Positions 1 to 9,170 of a DNA stretch of 45,523 bases are shown here, piece after piece. The notes under the pieces were generated by a model. It was given only the letters and a program-made list of their open reading frames with translations. It made no database searches and was not told the DNA's origin. The position numbers were made by a program, and so were the translations under genes. The stretch comes from Methanosarcina sp. DH2 (GTDB lineage: Archaea; Halobacteriota; Methanosarcinia; Methanosarcinales; Methanosarcinaceae), in assembly GCF_020804225.1 (NCBI RefSeq), contig NZ_WJBI01000003.1:44518-90040 (forward strand), in the 5' to 3' direction. How positions within the stretch are numbered: position 1 is the stretch's first letter; the number at the start of each line of letters is the position of its first letter.

Positions 1-185
1 GGCCCCAGGGATGAACCAAGCAGCTCGTCAATCTCTATGGCTGCCCTTTCAAGCTGGTCTATGAGCCCTTCTTCTTTTACCGGCTCGTCAATCTGGATCT
101 TATCTCTTATCGTCCGTGCCAGTTTTGCCATCCCGTCCTGGCTCTCCAATCTCGTACTGTTTGGTGTTTTTAGTTCGCTTGCCAT
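1..185 (-). CDS. Unknown protein, N-terminal fragment cut by window edge
   Basis: Sixty-one codons are visible, from an ATG at 185 to the window edge, so the C terminus is missing. The start has a purine-rich GGGGA ribosome site about 5 nt upstream. The visible part is soluble, charged and probably helical (for example KLARTIRDKIQIDEPVKEEG); I see no signal peptide, membrane segment or family motif. It lies 83 bp after the hydantoinase-like gene on the same strand, so it may be the last or next gene of the methyltransferase transcript. I do not recognise it, and a function in methyl transfer would be guesswork from position only. Confidence 0.7.
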   Translation of the reverse strand, partial: MASELKTPNSTRLESQDGMAKLARTIRDKIQIDEPVKEEGLIDQLERAAIEIDELLGSSLG

Positions 186-268
186 GTTTTTCCCCTTTTG
201 CTGCGGTTCCTGCCGTTTAAACCTCTTGCTTTTTAGACATGCTGAACGTTGCCGTTTCTACACGTTAT

Positions 269-2203
269 TTATGCCAGTTTTCCGGTTGTTCCTACACCGA
301 CTCCGACCAGACGGGTTTCCAGAGGGGCTTTTCCCCTACTTCCCACATCATTTTGTTTGAGGTCGAATTCTACATTTTCCATTTCAAGCCCGTACCCATC
401 CATGTATTCCAGAATCAGTCTGTGGCTGAGCTTAAGCCCGTAGTCCAGGGCTTCTCCATAATCTTCAAAGACCTCTTTTCCAAGCCTGGAGAATACAGAA
501 TATTCTGCTTTCCCTGCTGCTGAAGGGCGGATAAGGACCTCTGTCCTGTGGACTACTTTTCCTACAAGGGCGCCCACGGCATTTCCGACTTCATGGAAAG
601 CAGGAATCCTTATGTCTGCATCCACAGTCTCATTCAGTTCTTTCAGATACGCCCTTACAGGTGCGCCTACCAGCACTACAGGGACCTTTATGCGGAATTT
701 CAGGAAATTTTCTTTTACCAGAAGCTTTTCAATATCCTCTTTTTTCAGGTCCTCTGCAAAGAAGGAAATCAGTTCGAGAGTAAGTTTTCTTACGACTTCA
801 GCCTTAACCTGGGCTGAAAAATCCTCTGCCCCTTTTTTGAGGGTCTTTCCAAGAACTTTTGCTCCTATAAAGGAAGCCCTTCCGTCCCATCTTGCGTATT
901 CTCCAAGCACGTGCAGGGCGTCGGTTGGGGTAAACCCTATCTGACTGACGTGCCTTTTTCGGATGAGGCTTTTCAGAGTCCCTGCAAACATAAGCGGGTG
1001 TTTGCCTGTCCTCTCAGAGAGCTCCGATATCGAGAGGGGTTCTGTTCCCAGATGTTCGATAATTGCTCTCTCATCTTCTTCGAGATCCCCACTGAGAAGT
1101 TCAGGAGAGTTTATCCCGCTCCTTATGAAAAATGAGGTTGGCTGTATGATTTCATCCATTATGCGTTCGTTTGGGGCATCATCTTCCTCCAATTTCTTTA
1201 GAAGACCCGGGAACTCTGATGCTGCAAGACAGAGTGGAATAACCCTTGATGGCCCCAGATATGTTTTTCTTCTGATCCAGACCAGGCTATCTCCTCCGAG
1301 AGCTGAGGTCTCCATCCTGATCGCTTTTACCATGGTTTTCCAGCCCCCAACTCGTGCTCCCGAATCACTTATATCCGGTATGCCTCCGGAAATCATGGCA
1401 ATATCAGTACTTGTGCCTCCAACATCCACAGTTGCACAGGTATCCAGGCATGTGAGGTGTGCAGCTCCTACAAGGCTTGCTGCGGGTCCGGAAAAGATTG
1501 ATTCCACAGGTTTTTGCAGGGCTTCTTCTATGCGGACCAGGGACCCGTCACACTTCATCATCATCAGGGTTGCCTTTATCTCTTTTTCTTCCATTACTGT
1601 CTGGACGGATTTAATAAACTGTTTGCTTACAGGAATCAGTTCAGCGTTCAGGAGAGCTGTCACAGCCCTTTCGTAAGCCCCCAGGCTCATGGAAAGCTCG
1701 TGCCCGCAGACAACCGGCATGTCCGTTATTTCCTGAATTACTTCCTTTACCTTAAGCTCATGTTCCGGGTTCCTGACTCCGAAATAACCGGAGACTGCAA
1801 AAGCAGCCACTTTATTCTTTACCTGCCTGACAAACTCCCTGATTGTTTCCAGGTCTTCAAGGGGGGCAATTTCGTTCCCGTCCGAATCGTGCCCTCCTCC
1901 GATTGATATCACATAGCGACTGGCAAGTTTTTTGGGGATTGTATGCCCTATGAGGATTAGCCCTGCAGGATAGCCTTTGCCCTCAAGCGTAGTATTGGTG
2001 GCAAGGGTTGTAGAAACAGAAACGAATTTTATCCTTTTCAGATATCCCGGGTCCAGCCCTTCAATGGAATTCTTTATTCCCCTTATTAGGTCAGGATAAG
2101 TTGTAAGCGCTTTATTTGACTCAATCACATTTCCATTTGACATATCCATAATAGCGGCATCGGTATATGTCCCTCCAGTATCAATTCCCAGTCCCAGATA
2201 CAT
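269..2203 (-). CDS. Hydantoinase/oxoprolinase-family ATPase
   Basis: A 644-residue protein of the HyuA/N-methylhydantoinase A family, members of which use ATP to open cyclic amides or activate substrates. The ASKHA-type nucleotide site is visible at the N terminus (GIDTGGTYTDAAI, about residues 5-17) and a second glycine/threonine motif follows (VDVGGTSTDIAM). I chose the ATG at 2203 because GAGGAGG lies just upstream; a longer reading from TTG at 2221 would run through that ribosome site. The gene lies 620 bp downstream of the methyltransferase fusion on the same strand. No HyuB partner is visible. Family membership is clear; the substrate is not. A role in methylotrophic metabolism, or as an ATP-driven activator, is inference from location. 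Confidence 0.85.
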   Translation of the reverse strand: MYLGLGIDTGGTYTDAAIMDMSNGNVIESNKALTTYPDLIRGIKNSIEGLDPGYLKRIKFVSVSTTLATNTTLEGKGYPAGLILIGHTIPKKLASRYVISIGGGHDSDGNEIAPLEDLETIREFVRQVKNKVAAFAVSGYFGVRNPEHELKVKEVIQEITDMPVVCGHELSMSLGAYERAVTALLNAELIPVSKQFIKSVQTVMEEKEIKATLMMMKCDGSLVRIEEALQKPVESIFSGPAASLVGAAHLTCLDTCATVDVGGTSTDIAMISGGIPDISDSGARVGGWKTMVKAIRMETSALGGDSLVWIRRKTYLGPSRVIPLCLAASEFPGLLKKLEEDDAPNERIMDEIIQPTSFFIRSGINSPELLSGDLEEDERAIIEHLGTEPLSISELSERTGKHPLMFAGTLKSLIRKRHVSQIGFTPTDALHVLGEYARWDGRASFIGAKVLGKTLKKGAEDFSAQVKAEVVRKLTLELISFFAEDLKKEDIEKLLVKENFLKFRIKVPVVLVGAPVRAYLKELNETVDADIRIPAFHEVGNAVGALVGKVVHRTEVLIRPSAAGKAEYSVFSRLGKEVFEDYGEALDYGLKLSHRLILEYMDGYGLEMENVEFDLKQNDVGSRGKAPLETRLVGVGVGTTGKLA

Positions 2204-2823
2204 TACATTCCTCCTCTGCAACTTCTATGGCTGATGTTCTCTCACCTGCTTCGGTCTCTGTCTCTAACATTTCTACAGCCTACCTTACTTCTGCCCACTT
2301 TACCTCTGCTTTCTCCCAATTCTGAGAGCCCAACATTTTTTCAAAGGCAAAACCCTTTTTAAAAAAAGATCTTATAATTTTTACTTTGCGGCTTTTATAA
2401 TGGAGAGGGGCGGAGAAGACAAAGTCATATTAAATCCGCCCTTCAGGCTCTCTTTTTTTTGCTGCCTTTATAGTTAGTCCATCTCTTTTTTGTCCCACTT
2501 TTCATTTTTAGTCCCATTTTTCATCTTTATGGATTACATGCTGCTTTTAGTTTTTCTAAATGGAGGTTTCCCGCTTGTTCTTTACATAAAATAATGCGGT
2601 CTTCTGCTGATGCTCTGGAGCTCAGGAGCTAGATCAACTCCTGTATGGAGGTTAGAAAACGGTGAAAATGGTTTTTACTTTCTGTGGGTGTTTTTCTGTT
2701 TTTCCAAACTTTTAAAGGCCTTATGGAGATTTTTTTATTTGAGGCTCTGAACGCTATTGTTAAGTATTTGATCTTGATTTTAAATCGAAATGGGGAGAGG
2801 TTATTCACCTCATTAAAGAGAAT
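2204..2823 (-). other. Intergenic region between methyltransferase and hydantoinase genes
   Basis: About 620 bp with no credible gene on either strand. It is AT-rich with runs of T that could end transcription of the methyltransferase gene. It holds two adjacent 19-bp copies starting GTCCCACTTTTCAT (2492-2510 and 2511-2529). I see no convincing promoter or RNA gene. Confidence 0.5.
2492..2529. repeat. 19-bp tandem duplication, two copies
   Basis: Copies at 2492-2510 and 2511-2529 differ at only a few positions. The location is intergenic. The 19-bp period recurs in two other noncoding repeats of this window, at 10961 and 14301. Confidence 0.7.
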
Positions 2824-4728
2824 TTACCCCATTATCTTTTTCTGGAGTTCTGGACCGAACTCTTTTACTGTATTTACCATTGCCTGCACGGTGGTCAGCG
2901 GACCTCCGGGTGGGACTTCACAGCCAGTAGACAGGATATACTTGGACTGCAAGCCGTTCTCCTTGAGCACAGGTATCGCGTTTTCCAGCAGGGTTTTTGT
3001 GTCATCCCTGACCTTCTGCACACCTGCTGCAGAGCCGTCCATAAATTCAACAGGGTTTACTTCTCCCATCATGCAGCACATATCTCCGTATTTGGGGATG
3101 AGGTCTGCATAGTTCTGGGACCCCTTGTCCCTGGACTTCTCATAGTAGGCGTAGCTGTAAAGCGAAGTGCCAAACTTCTTGATCTGGGTCTCAAAGTGCA
3201 CAGCATCAGCGCAGTTGTGGATGATATACGGCTGATTGTACTGCTTGAATAGCGGGATGTGCTGGTCATAGACAAACTTCCCATCGAATTTCCAGTAGTC
3301 CTGCTCGCTCATAATAACGTTGTTTGACCAGAGGTTGTCAATACAGAGAGCATCACAGGCACCTTCGCTGAAAAAGAGTTCGGTGAGCTGGCAAATGTAA
3401 TCAGTACACTTCTGGACAGCTTCAAGGACAACATCAGGCTGGGTCTTCATGTCCATCAGGATGCGGTCTGCCCCCATCAGCTGGGTAAGGGTGAGCAGGG
3501 GACCTTCGTGGAAGCCGATAAAAGGAGTGTTGAGCTCTTTGTTGATTTTTTCCTTTGCCATCTTTGAAGCCATAACCAGTTCATAGCCACGGGTTCCTTT
3601 CTTGAGCTCAGGGACTTCAATCTTCTCATAGTCCTTGATGTGCCCTTCGGAGGACGGGGTATCGTCTTCAGGATATTTGATCTTACATCCGAAGTCCGCA
3701 GATGTAGCTGAAAGGTCGGCAAGGCCCACAAACATGTCAAGGTCAAGGTACTTGCAACCGAGGAAAGCGCTCTCTGTGAAAGCTTCTGCTTTTGTGGCAT
3801 AGTCCCTGTAGTTAACCCCTGCAAATTTTCTGAGGACACCGCAGGCAAGAGGATAGACAGGCAGGCGGTCGACCTTCTTGTCGGACATGGCGGATACCGT
3901 CCTGTCAATGTGGGTCATTTCCTCCTTGCTCTTCACACCAATGCTCTCGAACTCTTCTTTGATTTTGCTGGCAGTTTCAAGTCCGATATCCACTTTGTCG
4001 GAAACTGTCTTCTTTGCAAGGATCTCTCTGTACTTAATCTTCCCGAGGTTAATCTTCTCTTCACTCCACCTTGCAGCTTTGGGGTCGAGCTCCTTTACGG
4101 CTTCAGATGCCCAGGCGCTTGCGTGCATTGCATCAGGGTGGGTTGAATCAGCCCCAATTCCGGAGGCATATTCTTCGGAAACAGGAGCTCCACCAATCAT
4201 GATTTTTATGGAGTCACGTATGCCTTCTTCCTGAAGAATTTCAATGACTTTTTCCATATTGGTCATGGTTGTGGTCATCAGTGCGCTCATGGAAATAAGG
4301 TCAGCTTCGTGCTCTTTTGCGGTTTCGACAAACTTTTCTATGGGCACATCTGCACCAAGGTCGATCATCTTAAATCCGCCTGCACTGAGCATGGTCTTTA
4401 CCAGGTTCTTGCCTATGTCGTGTACATCTCCTTCAATGGTCCCTATGACTCCGACAGCCTGCAGGGCTCCCTCTTCCTTTGTCATTTCAGGGGAGAGGAT
4501 ATCCATGCCCGCGTACATTGCACCTGAAGCCAGGAGCAGGTGAGGTACAAAGGCTTCGCCTTTCTCATACTGGTCACTGACAATTGCCATCCCTCTTGCC
4601 AGCCCATTGACGATTGCGTCGTAGGGGTCAACGCCCTCGTTAAGTGCCTTCTGTGCCAGTTCTTCTGCAAGATCGTCGTCTCCGTCGACGACAGCTTCCG
4701 CTAATTGGTTTAAAATATCTGCTGCCAT
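2824..4728 (-). CDS. mtsD: Fused corrinoid protein/methyltransferase (Mts type)
   Basis: A 634-residue fusion. Residues 1 to about 215 are a MtaC-like corrinoid protein with a helical cap and the DxHxxG cobalt-ligand motif (D101, H103, G106). From about residue 250 it is a MtaA/MtbA-type methyltransferase of the uroporphyrinogen decarboxylase fold, with the zinc ligands of that family visible as H504-x-C506 and C603 near the end. Proteins of this architecture in Methanosarcina act in methylated-sulfur (dimethyl sulfide/methanethiol) metabolism, moving methyl groups to or from coenzyme M. The ATG at 4728 is preferred to one at 4746 because GGAGGA falls between them. It is preceded by a long leader and by its likely regulator and kinase. 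The choice of symbol mtsD over mtsF or mtsH rests on remembered gene order; the family call is firm. Confidence 0.9.
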   Translation of the reverse strand: MAADILNQLAEAVVDGDDDLAEELAQKALNEGVDPYDAIVNGLARGMAIVSDQYEKGEAFVPHLLLASGAMYAGMDILSPEMTKEEGALQAVGVIGTIEGDVHDIGKNLVKTMLSAGGFKMIDLGADVPIEKFVETAKEHEADLISMSALMTTTMTNMEKVIEILQEEGIRDSIKIMIGGAPVSEEYASGIGADSTHPDAMHASAWASEAVKELDPKAARWSEEKINLGKIKYREILAKKTVSDKVDIGLETASKIKEEFESIGVKSKEEMTHIDRTVSAMSDKKVDRLPVYPLACGVLRKFAGVNYRDYATKAEAFTESAFLGCKYLDLDMFVGLADLSATSADFGCKIKYPEDDTPSSEGHIKDYEKIEVPELKKGTRGYELVMASKMAKEKINKELNTPFIGFHEGPLLTLTQLMGADRILMDMKTQPDVVLEAVQKCTDYICQLTELFFSEGACDALCIDNLWSNNVIMSEQDYWKFDGKFVYDQHIPLFKQYNQPYIIHNCADAVHFETQIKKFGTSLYSYAYYEKSRDKGSQNYADLIPKYGDMCCMMGEVNPVEFMDGSAAGVQKVRDDTKTLLENAIPVLKENGLQSKYILSTGCEVPPGGPLTTVQAMVNTVKEFGPELQKKIMG

Positions 4729-4877
4729 AAAAAACGCTTCCTCCATTTTTACAGGTATTTCCTGGTTAACAGTTAGTAGCTCAATTTAGCTCAATTAAGG
4801 CTCATTGCTCAGTAAGCCTCTGTATGACTGTTAACTTCCGATCATACATTAATTGCAAAACATATAACATAAACGCA

Positions 4878-4905
4878 GAGATTTGATTAACGCAGTTAAC
4901 ATCTC
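4878..4905 (-). other. Imperfect hairpin in the methyltransferase leader
   Basis: GAGAT and ATCTC arms enclose a second pair, TTAAC and GTTAA, around a 3-nt centre. It would form in the leader RNA about 150 nt before the start codon. Its role is unknown; it could affect leader stability or translation. Confidence 0.4.
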
Positions 4906-5064
4906 TTCTGATGCTTAATTCTGCTTATTCTACTGATTTTATAAATTCCCCTGATCCAGTAATATTTACTGATATTGTTAACCCTCATGATCTCGTTGTT
5001 TAGCCCAATCTTACGAATCGGCCTGATTTTACAGGATACTTCTATTCTATAAGAGGGTTTAATC

Positions 5065-5083
5065 TGATCAAAGCCTTTGATCA
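5065..5083. promoter_or_regulatory. 19-bp perfect palindrome, candidate operator
   Basis: TGATCAAAGCCTTTGATCA is two 9-bp arms around one central base. It lies about 20-30 bp downstream of the minus-strand TATA-like element, on or next to the predicted transcription start. A further CTGATCAG palindrome is at 5093-5100. A dimeric winged-helix protein such as the adjacent Msr regulator could bind here; that link is inference. Confidence 0.5.
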
Positions 5084-5103
5084 CACAGGGGACTGATCAG
5101 CCG

Positions 5104-5112
5104 GGATATATG
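5104..5112 (-). promoter_or_regulatory. Candidate TATA box for the methyltransferase gene
   Basis: Reads CATATATCC on the minus strand, upstream of the palindrome. A weaker alternative (TTAAATA on the minus strand) is near 5214-5222. The position is plausible but not proven. Confidence 0.35.
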
Positions 5113-5382
5113 GGAAAGCAGTGAACTTTCTCAAGATGTGAGCTGCCGAAATTATCCAAAATCATGGCAAATTAAAAAAGTAAAAACAGAGAAACTTCTT
5201 TTTCATGTACTGGTATTTAAGTAGAAATTGCAGATGGTAAAGTGGATTGAAAAGGGGAGGCTGGAGATAATCGGTTTCGATCCACTCGCATTATATTCTG
5301 GAATGTTGTATTTCCTCATGGAATATTTTATCTCTTCATGTCCTTTACAGTTTAATTTCCTGATGAAGCTTTCAACTCTTCC

Positions 5383-6171
5383 TCATTCGATTTCCTTTAT
5401 TTCCTTTGAGTTTTTCATGTAATGCAAAAAGAGGTCTTCTCCCCATTTCAGGGCTGTTTTTTCCATGCTCAGCATTGCATGATTGTGGTATATCCCGTTT
5501 CTATAAAAGAGGGAGAGAGCTAGAAAATGGTCCGTTACTACACTTGATGCCACCTTTACAGGGCAGTCACAGACAAAGATTTTCGCATTATCTCTGTCCA
5601 GATATTCCCTGAGGGATACGCTATATTCTTTTTTCAGTCTTTCAAATACTGGCTTTGTGATTATCAGAGATACGTCAGTTCCTTTTTTCACGAGCTCAAC
5701 ATAGGTTGACGGGTAGGCAGGGTTAAAATAAGAGGAAACTTCCATAACATGGGTTGACCTGCTCAGTTTTTCTTCTATTTTCTGGGGGATTTCATACATC
5801 CGATCAAGGTCGGGCTCAATGAATTCACAGTGCCCGAGGTCATCTATTCGGTCCAGAAGGTTGACAGGGATTGCACTAATATTATGGTTCTCCCAGTAGT
5901 CCATATTCTCTGAAAACACTCCAAGGGTGTTAAGAAGAGGCCTCATTTTCTTGACTACTACCTTCCCGATATCCGAGAGTTTGTAAAGGTCATCCTCATG
6001 AGTAATAAGCCCCTGGCTGATGAGGATTTTGATCTGGGTCATGATCGCACTTGAAGTCACATTCAGTATGTTTTTTATCTCGTCAATGTTTCGGGGCTCT
6101 TCCATCAGCAGTAAAAGAAGGTCTTTCCTTTTGTCCGAGAGAAAAAGAGTGCCCAGTAGTTCCAGTTTCAT
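5383..6171 (-). CDS. msrF: Msr-type methyltransferase regulator (winged HTH + DUF1724)
   Basis: A 262-residue regulator. Residues about 8-80 form an ArsR-like winged helix (DEIKNILNVTSSAIMTQIKI is the recognition region), and the rest matches the C-terminal domain usual in Methanosarcina Msr/FilR-like proteins (DUF1724), with DHFLALSLFYRNGIYH near the end. Msr proteins turn methanol or methyl-sulfide methyltransferase genes on or off. The start has GGAG upstream (minus strand, about 8 nt). It sits 73 bp after the kinase gene and upstream of the methyltransferase fusion, so it is the obvious regulator of the latter. Two cysteines in FVCDCPV could be redox-sensitive, but that is speculation. 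The symbol is assigned by context. Confidence 0.85.
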   Translation of the reverse strand: MKLELLGTLFLSDKRKDLLLLLMEEPRNIDEIKNILNVTSSAIMTQIKILISQGLITHEDDLYKLSDIGKVVVKKMRPLLNTLGVFSENMDYWENHNISAIPVNLLDRIDDLGHCEFIEPDLDRMYEIPQKIEEKLSRSTHVMEVSSYFNPAYPSTYVELVKKGTDVSLIITKPVFERLKKEYSVSLREYLDRDNAKIFVCDCPVKVASSVVTDHFLALSLFYRNGIYHNHAMLSMEKTALKWGEDLFLHYMKNSKEIKEIE

Positions 6172-6244
6172 CGTAAATCTCCAGCCACTTCACTTAAACA
6201 TTTTTCAATTTTAGTTCTTAGCTCTTTTAATCCACATTTCCGAT

Positions 6245-9142
6245 TCAATAATTCTTTTTTGGAAGCCTTACATGCATCGTGGTTCCCGAACCTTCCTCGC
6301 TTTCTACCCAGATTTCCCCTTCATGAGCGTTGACAATGTTTTTACAGATATAGAACCCTGATTCAAGTCCCTGGTACCTGCGGGTCATGGAATCGTCAAC
6401 CTGGTAGATCCTGTGGAAAAGGTGAGGGATCAGCCTTTTATGGATACCTGTCCCGCTGTCTTTTACGGTTATGTGGATATTGCCTTCTTCCTCTGCAGCT
6501 TTTACTTCCAGTGTCCCGCCGTGAGGCGTAAACTTGATTGCATTGCCCATGAGAGTAGTGAACAGATCTGTCAGTTTCTGTTTATCACCCCGGATTGGTT
6601 GCAGGTTTGCAGGCAGTTCCTTCTCGACTTTCAGTTCTTTTTCATCTATCAGGAGTATCAGGTTAAGGTACACATCCGAAAGTATCTTTTTTATCTCGAC
6701 TTCGGCAAAAGAGTATTCGATCTTTCCTGCCTGTTCAAGACTCAGGTAGAGCAGGGAATCTACCATTTGTTTCAGCCTCTCCGAACTGTTAATTACTGCA
6801 TCTATAGCTTTCTGCTGCTGGTCTTCGATGGTTTCCAGGGTCTCGAAATCCATAAGGTCACTGTAATTTACTTTTATCTGAGGCAGGCTTTCAGCCATAA
6901 ATTCCGCTTTTATCCGGTTAAGGGACCTGAGTTCATCATTAGTTTTAGAGACGTCTTCAGAGTGAGCTTTAAGAGCATCTTCAAGCTGCTTTCTCTGGAT
7001 GAGCTGCCACATACCCTGCATGAGAAGGGTCAGCTGGCGTAAGTCCGATTCGTCATAAGGCTCGTCCTTATTTCCCACACCTGCAACTGCAACTATCCTA
7101 TCCCCGTCAAATACAGGCACGTTTACATGGCGGGTAAGGTGAACATGGTCTTTTGGATACCCTTTTTTCAGGGAACTGGGAGCCGTATAATCGTTCGTGA
7201 TAATGGGTTTACGCTGCCGGATTGCCTCTCCCCAGAGCCCTGTTGTTTTCACGGGATAAATAAAGCGCTTGTCTTCGATTGCACATTCTTCCATTGCGCT
7301 CTTTGACCAGGAATGCATGATCAGGGAGGTCTCATAGGCGTCCATAAACGCAAGGTACCCGAGTTTGCTGCCTGTAAGTCTGACCGCTTCTTCCCGGGCA
7401 AAGTCTGTTATTTCTTTTAAAGAGGCTCCTGTCATCCGGTTTAGCTTTACAAGGGCTTCGAGCCGGGCTTCATTAAGTTTCTGTGCTGCTTCGGCTTTCT
7501 TGCGTTCAGTAATGTCTCTGGCAACCGAAAGGATCGTTTTCTTCCCTTCGTAATTAATGATCCTGGCACTGACTTCAAGGGGGACAACTGTGCCGTCCTT
7601 GCAGATTGCTCCTGCTGCGTAAACCCTTGATCCCTCACTCTGAATCTTTTTAAGGTTCTCGCGGACAGAGTCCCAGTATTCAGCAGGGATAATCTCTTCG
7701 GCTTCCATTTTCAGGATCTCTTCTTTATCATATCCCAGCCGGTTTTCAACTGCCTGGTTTACATCCATGTAGCTTTTTCCTTCAGGTTCGCGGATATATA
7801 GCTGGTCATTGATATTATTGAAAATTGTCCTGAACTTATGCTCGGACTCCCGCAGGGTCTCTTCTGCCAGTTTATGTTCTACCGCTATCGCTGCCAGCTG
7901 GGCATTTGTTCTCATAAAATCCAGATCCTCTTTCTCTGGCCTGTGCGCCTCGCCGTAGTACATGGAAATAACCCCAAGGACTTCTCCAAAGGATGAAATT
8001 ATGGGTTCTGACCAGCAGGCTTTCAGCCCTGCCTCAGCTGCAAGTTCCCTGTATTCTGTCCAGTAAGGGTGTTCCATTACATTATCCACGGTCACCCTTT
8101 TTTTCAAGAAGGCTGCGGTTCCGAACGAAGTCGCTCCAAAGCCTACCTCAATCCCGTCAGTCTTCTGCCTGTAAAACTCCGGAAACCCTGGAGCAACGCA
8201 GTAAAAGAGATGTTTTTTCTCCCGGTCAAGCAGCATTACCGAGCATATGGAACCTGGTCTGATCTTTTCCATATTCCGAATAAGAAGGAGAAACACTTCT
8301 TCTAATGGAGCTCCGGAAGCTAGTTGACCGAGTACCATATTCTGTCCTTTAACCATTTCTTCAGCCAGTTTGCGCTCGGTTATATCCACGATTATGCCCT
8401 GGTAGTAAGTGATTTCTCCTTCTTTGTTTCTTCTGATAAGGGTCCTGTCATCGATATATCTTATCTTCCCTGACTTCGTAAGGACCCGATATTCCTAGGT
8501 ACATTCAGTATATCCGTTTCTGGAAAACTTTTCAACTTCAGTGCGAATTCTTTCCCTGTCCCCGGGATGGATAAGATCTGTGTACAGCATTCTCCTTGAG
8601 GTGAAATCTTCCGGGGTATAGCCAAGCTTTGTAATGTTTTCAGAAACGAATTCAACAGGCCAGCCCTCTTCAGGCCTGCATAAAAATACGAACACAGGGC
8701 TGCTGTTTATAACATTTTTCAATTCATTCTTCTTTTTCAGAGCTTTTTGCATCGATTCCTCAGCTTTTTTACGCTGCGTAGCGTCGCAGAGAGTGCCCTG
8801 ATAATGGCTAACTTTTCCATCCTCATCTCTTCTGACAAGAACTTTCACTTCACTCCACCGTGTTTCTCCTGAAGCTGTCAGTATTCTGTACTCCTGTGTC
8901 AGCTCAGTGCACCCCTTCTCCGAGAATTCGGCAACCTCCGATTTTACTCTTTCAACATCCTCAGGATGGACAATATCGAGATACCGGATATTTCCTGAGA
9001 TGAAGTCTTCAACTGCATATCCGAACTGCCAGATATTTTCCGTGATAAGTTCCACAGGCCAGCTCTCAGTTGATTTGCACAAAAAAATGACTATAGGGCT
9101 GCTGTTTATAAGCGATTCCAGATTTATATCGAATTGTTTCAT
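6245..9142 (-). CDS. rdmS: PAS/GAF sensor kinase with in-frame amber codon (RdmS/MsmS type)
   Basis: Read through the TAG at 8495-8497 this is one 965-residue protein: PAS1 (about 8-125), PAS2 (about 140-255, holding the amber at residue 216), GAF1 (about 275-425), PAS3 (about 437-550), GAF2 (about 565-715) and a kinase end (about 745-965) with N-box GNAIKF. The sequence just after the amber completes PAS2, so the two open halves are one gene. In PAS1 the equivalent residue is Gln (LTQEYRI against CT-amber-EYRV). GAF2 has a cysteine (Cys620, in MEECAI) at a place where heme-binding kinases of this type may hold heme. The usual phosphoacceptor histidine is missing and the G2 box is degenerate. 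Known relatives sense redox state and work with Msr regulators. The amber may be read as pyrrolysine or may break the gene. Confidence 0.8.
8495..8497 (-). other. Internal amber codon (possible pyrrolysine)
   Basis: TAG lies in frame at codon 216 of the kinase gene; the frame stays open for 749 more codons with clear homology. Methanosarcina decodes some TAG codons as pyrrolysine. A CAG-to-TAG change from the Gln seen in PAS1 would be a single transition. Whether it is decoded cannot be seen from the sequence. Confidence 0.75.
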
Positions 9143-9160
9143 CGTCCAATACCTTTGTTT

Positions 9161-9170
9161 TAATTATATG
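9161..9170 (-). promoter_or_regulatory. Candidate TATA box for the kinase gene
   Basis: CATATAATTA on the minus strand is centred about 24 nt before the ATG at 9142. This spacing would give a leaderless or nearly leaderless mRNA. Confidence 0.4.

Larger units (their letters stand above)
4729..5382 (-). other. Long leader/promoter region of the methyltransferase gene
   Basis: About 650 bp with no credible protein gene (a 62-codon frame at 4896-5084 is unsupported). It contains a minus-strand TATA-like element at 5104-5112, a perfect palindrome at 5065-5083 and a hairpin at 4878-4905. If that TATA box is used, the transcript has a leader of roughly 350 nt. Long leaders are typical of methyltransferase genes in Methanosarcina. 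Confidence 0.6.

Noticed and set aside
963-1676. Plus-strand frame of 237 codons
   Set aside because: Antisense to the hydantoinase gene, which has a clear family match; the plus frame has no motif.
4896-5084. 62-codon minus-strand frame in the methyltransferase leader
   Set aside because: It begins within the palindrome, has no ribosome site or family, and codon use looks like leader sequence. An upstream peptide cannot be excluded but is unsupported.
8390-9142. Separate 215-residue PAS protein upstream of an independent kinase
   Set aside because: PAS2 is cut in the middle by the TAG and the downstream part starts within the same domain, so two independent genes make no structural sense.
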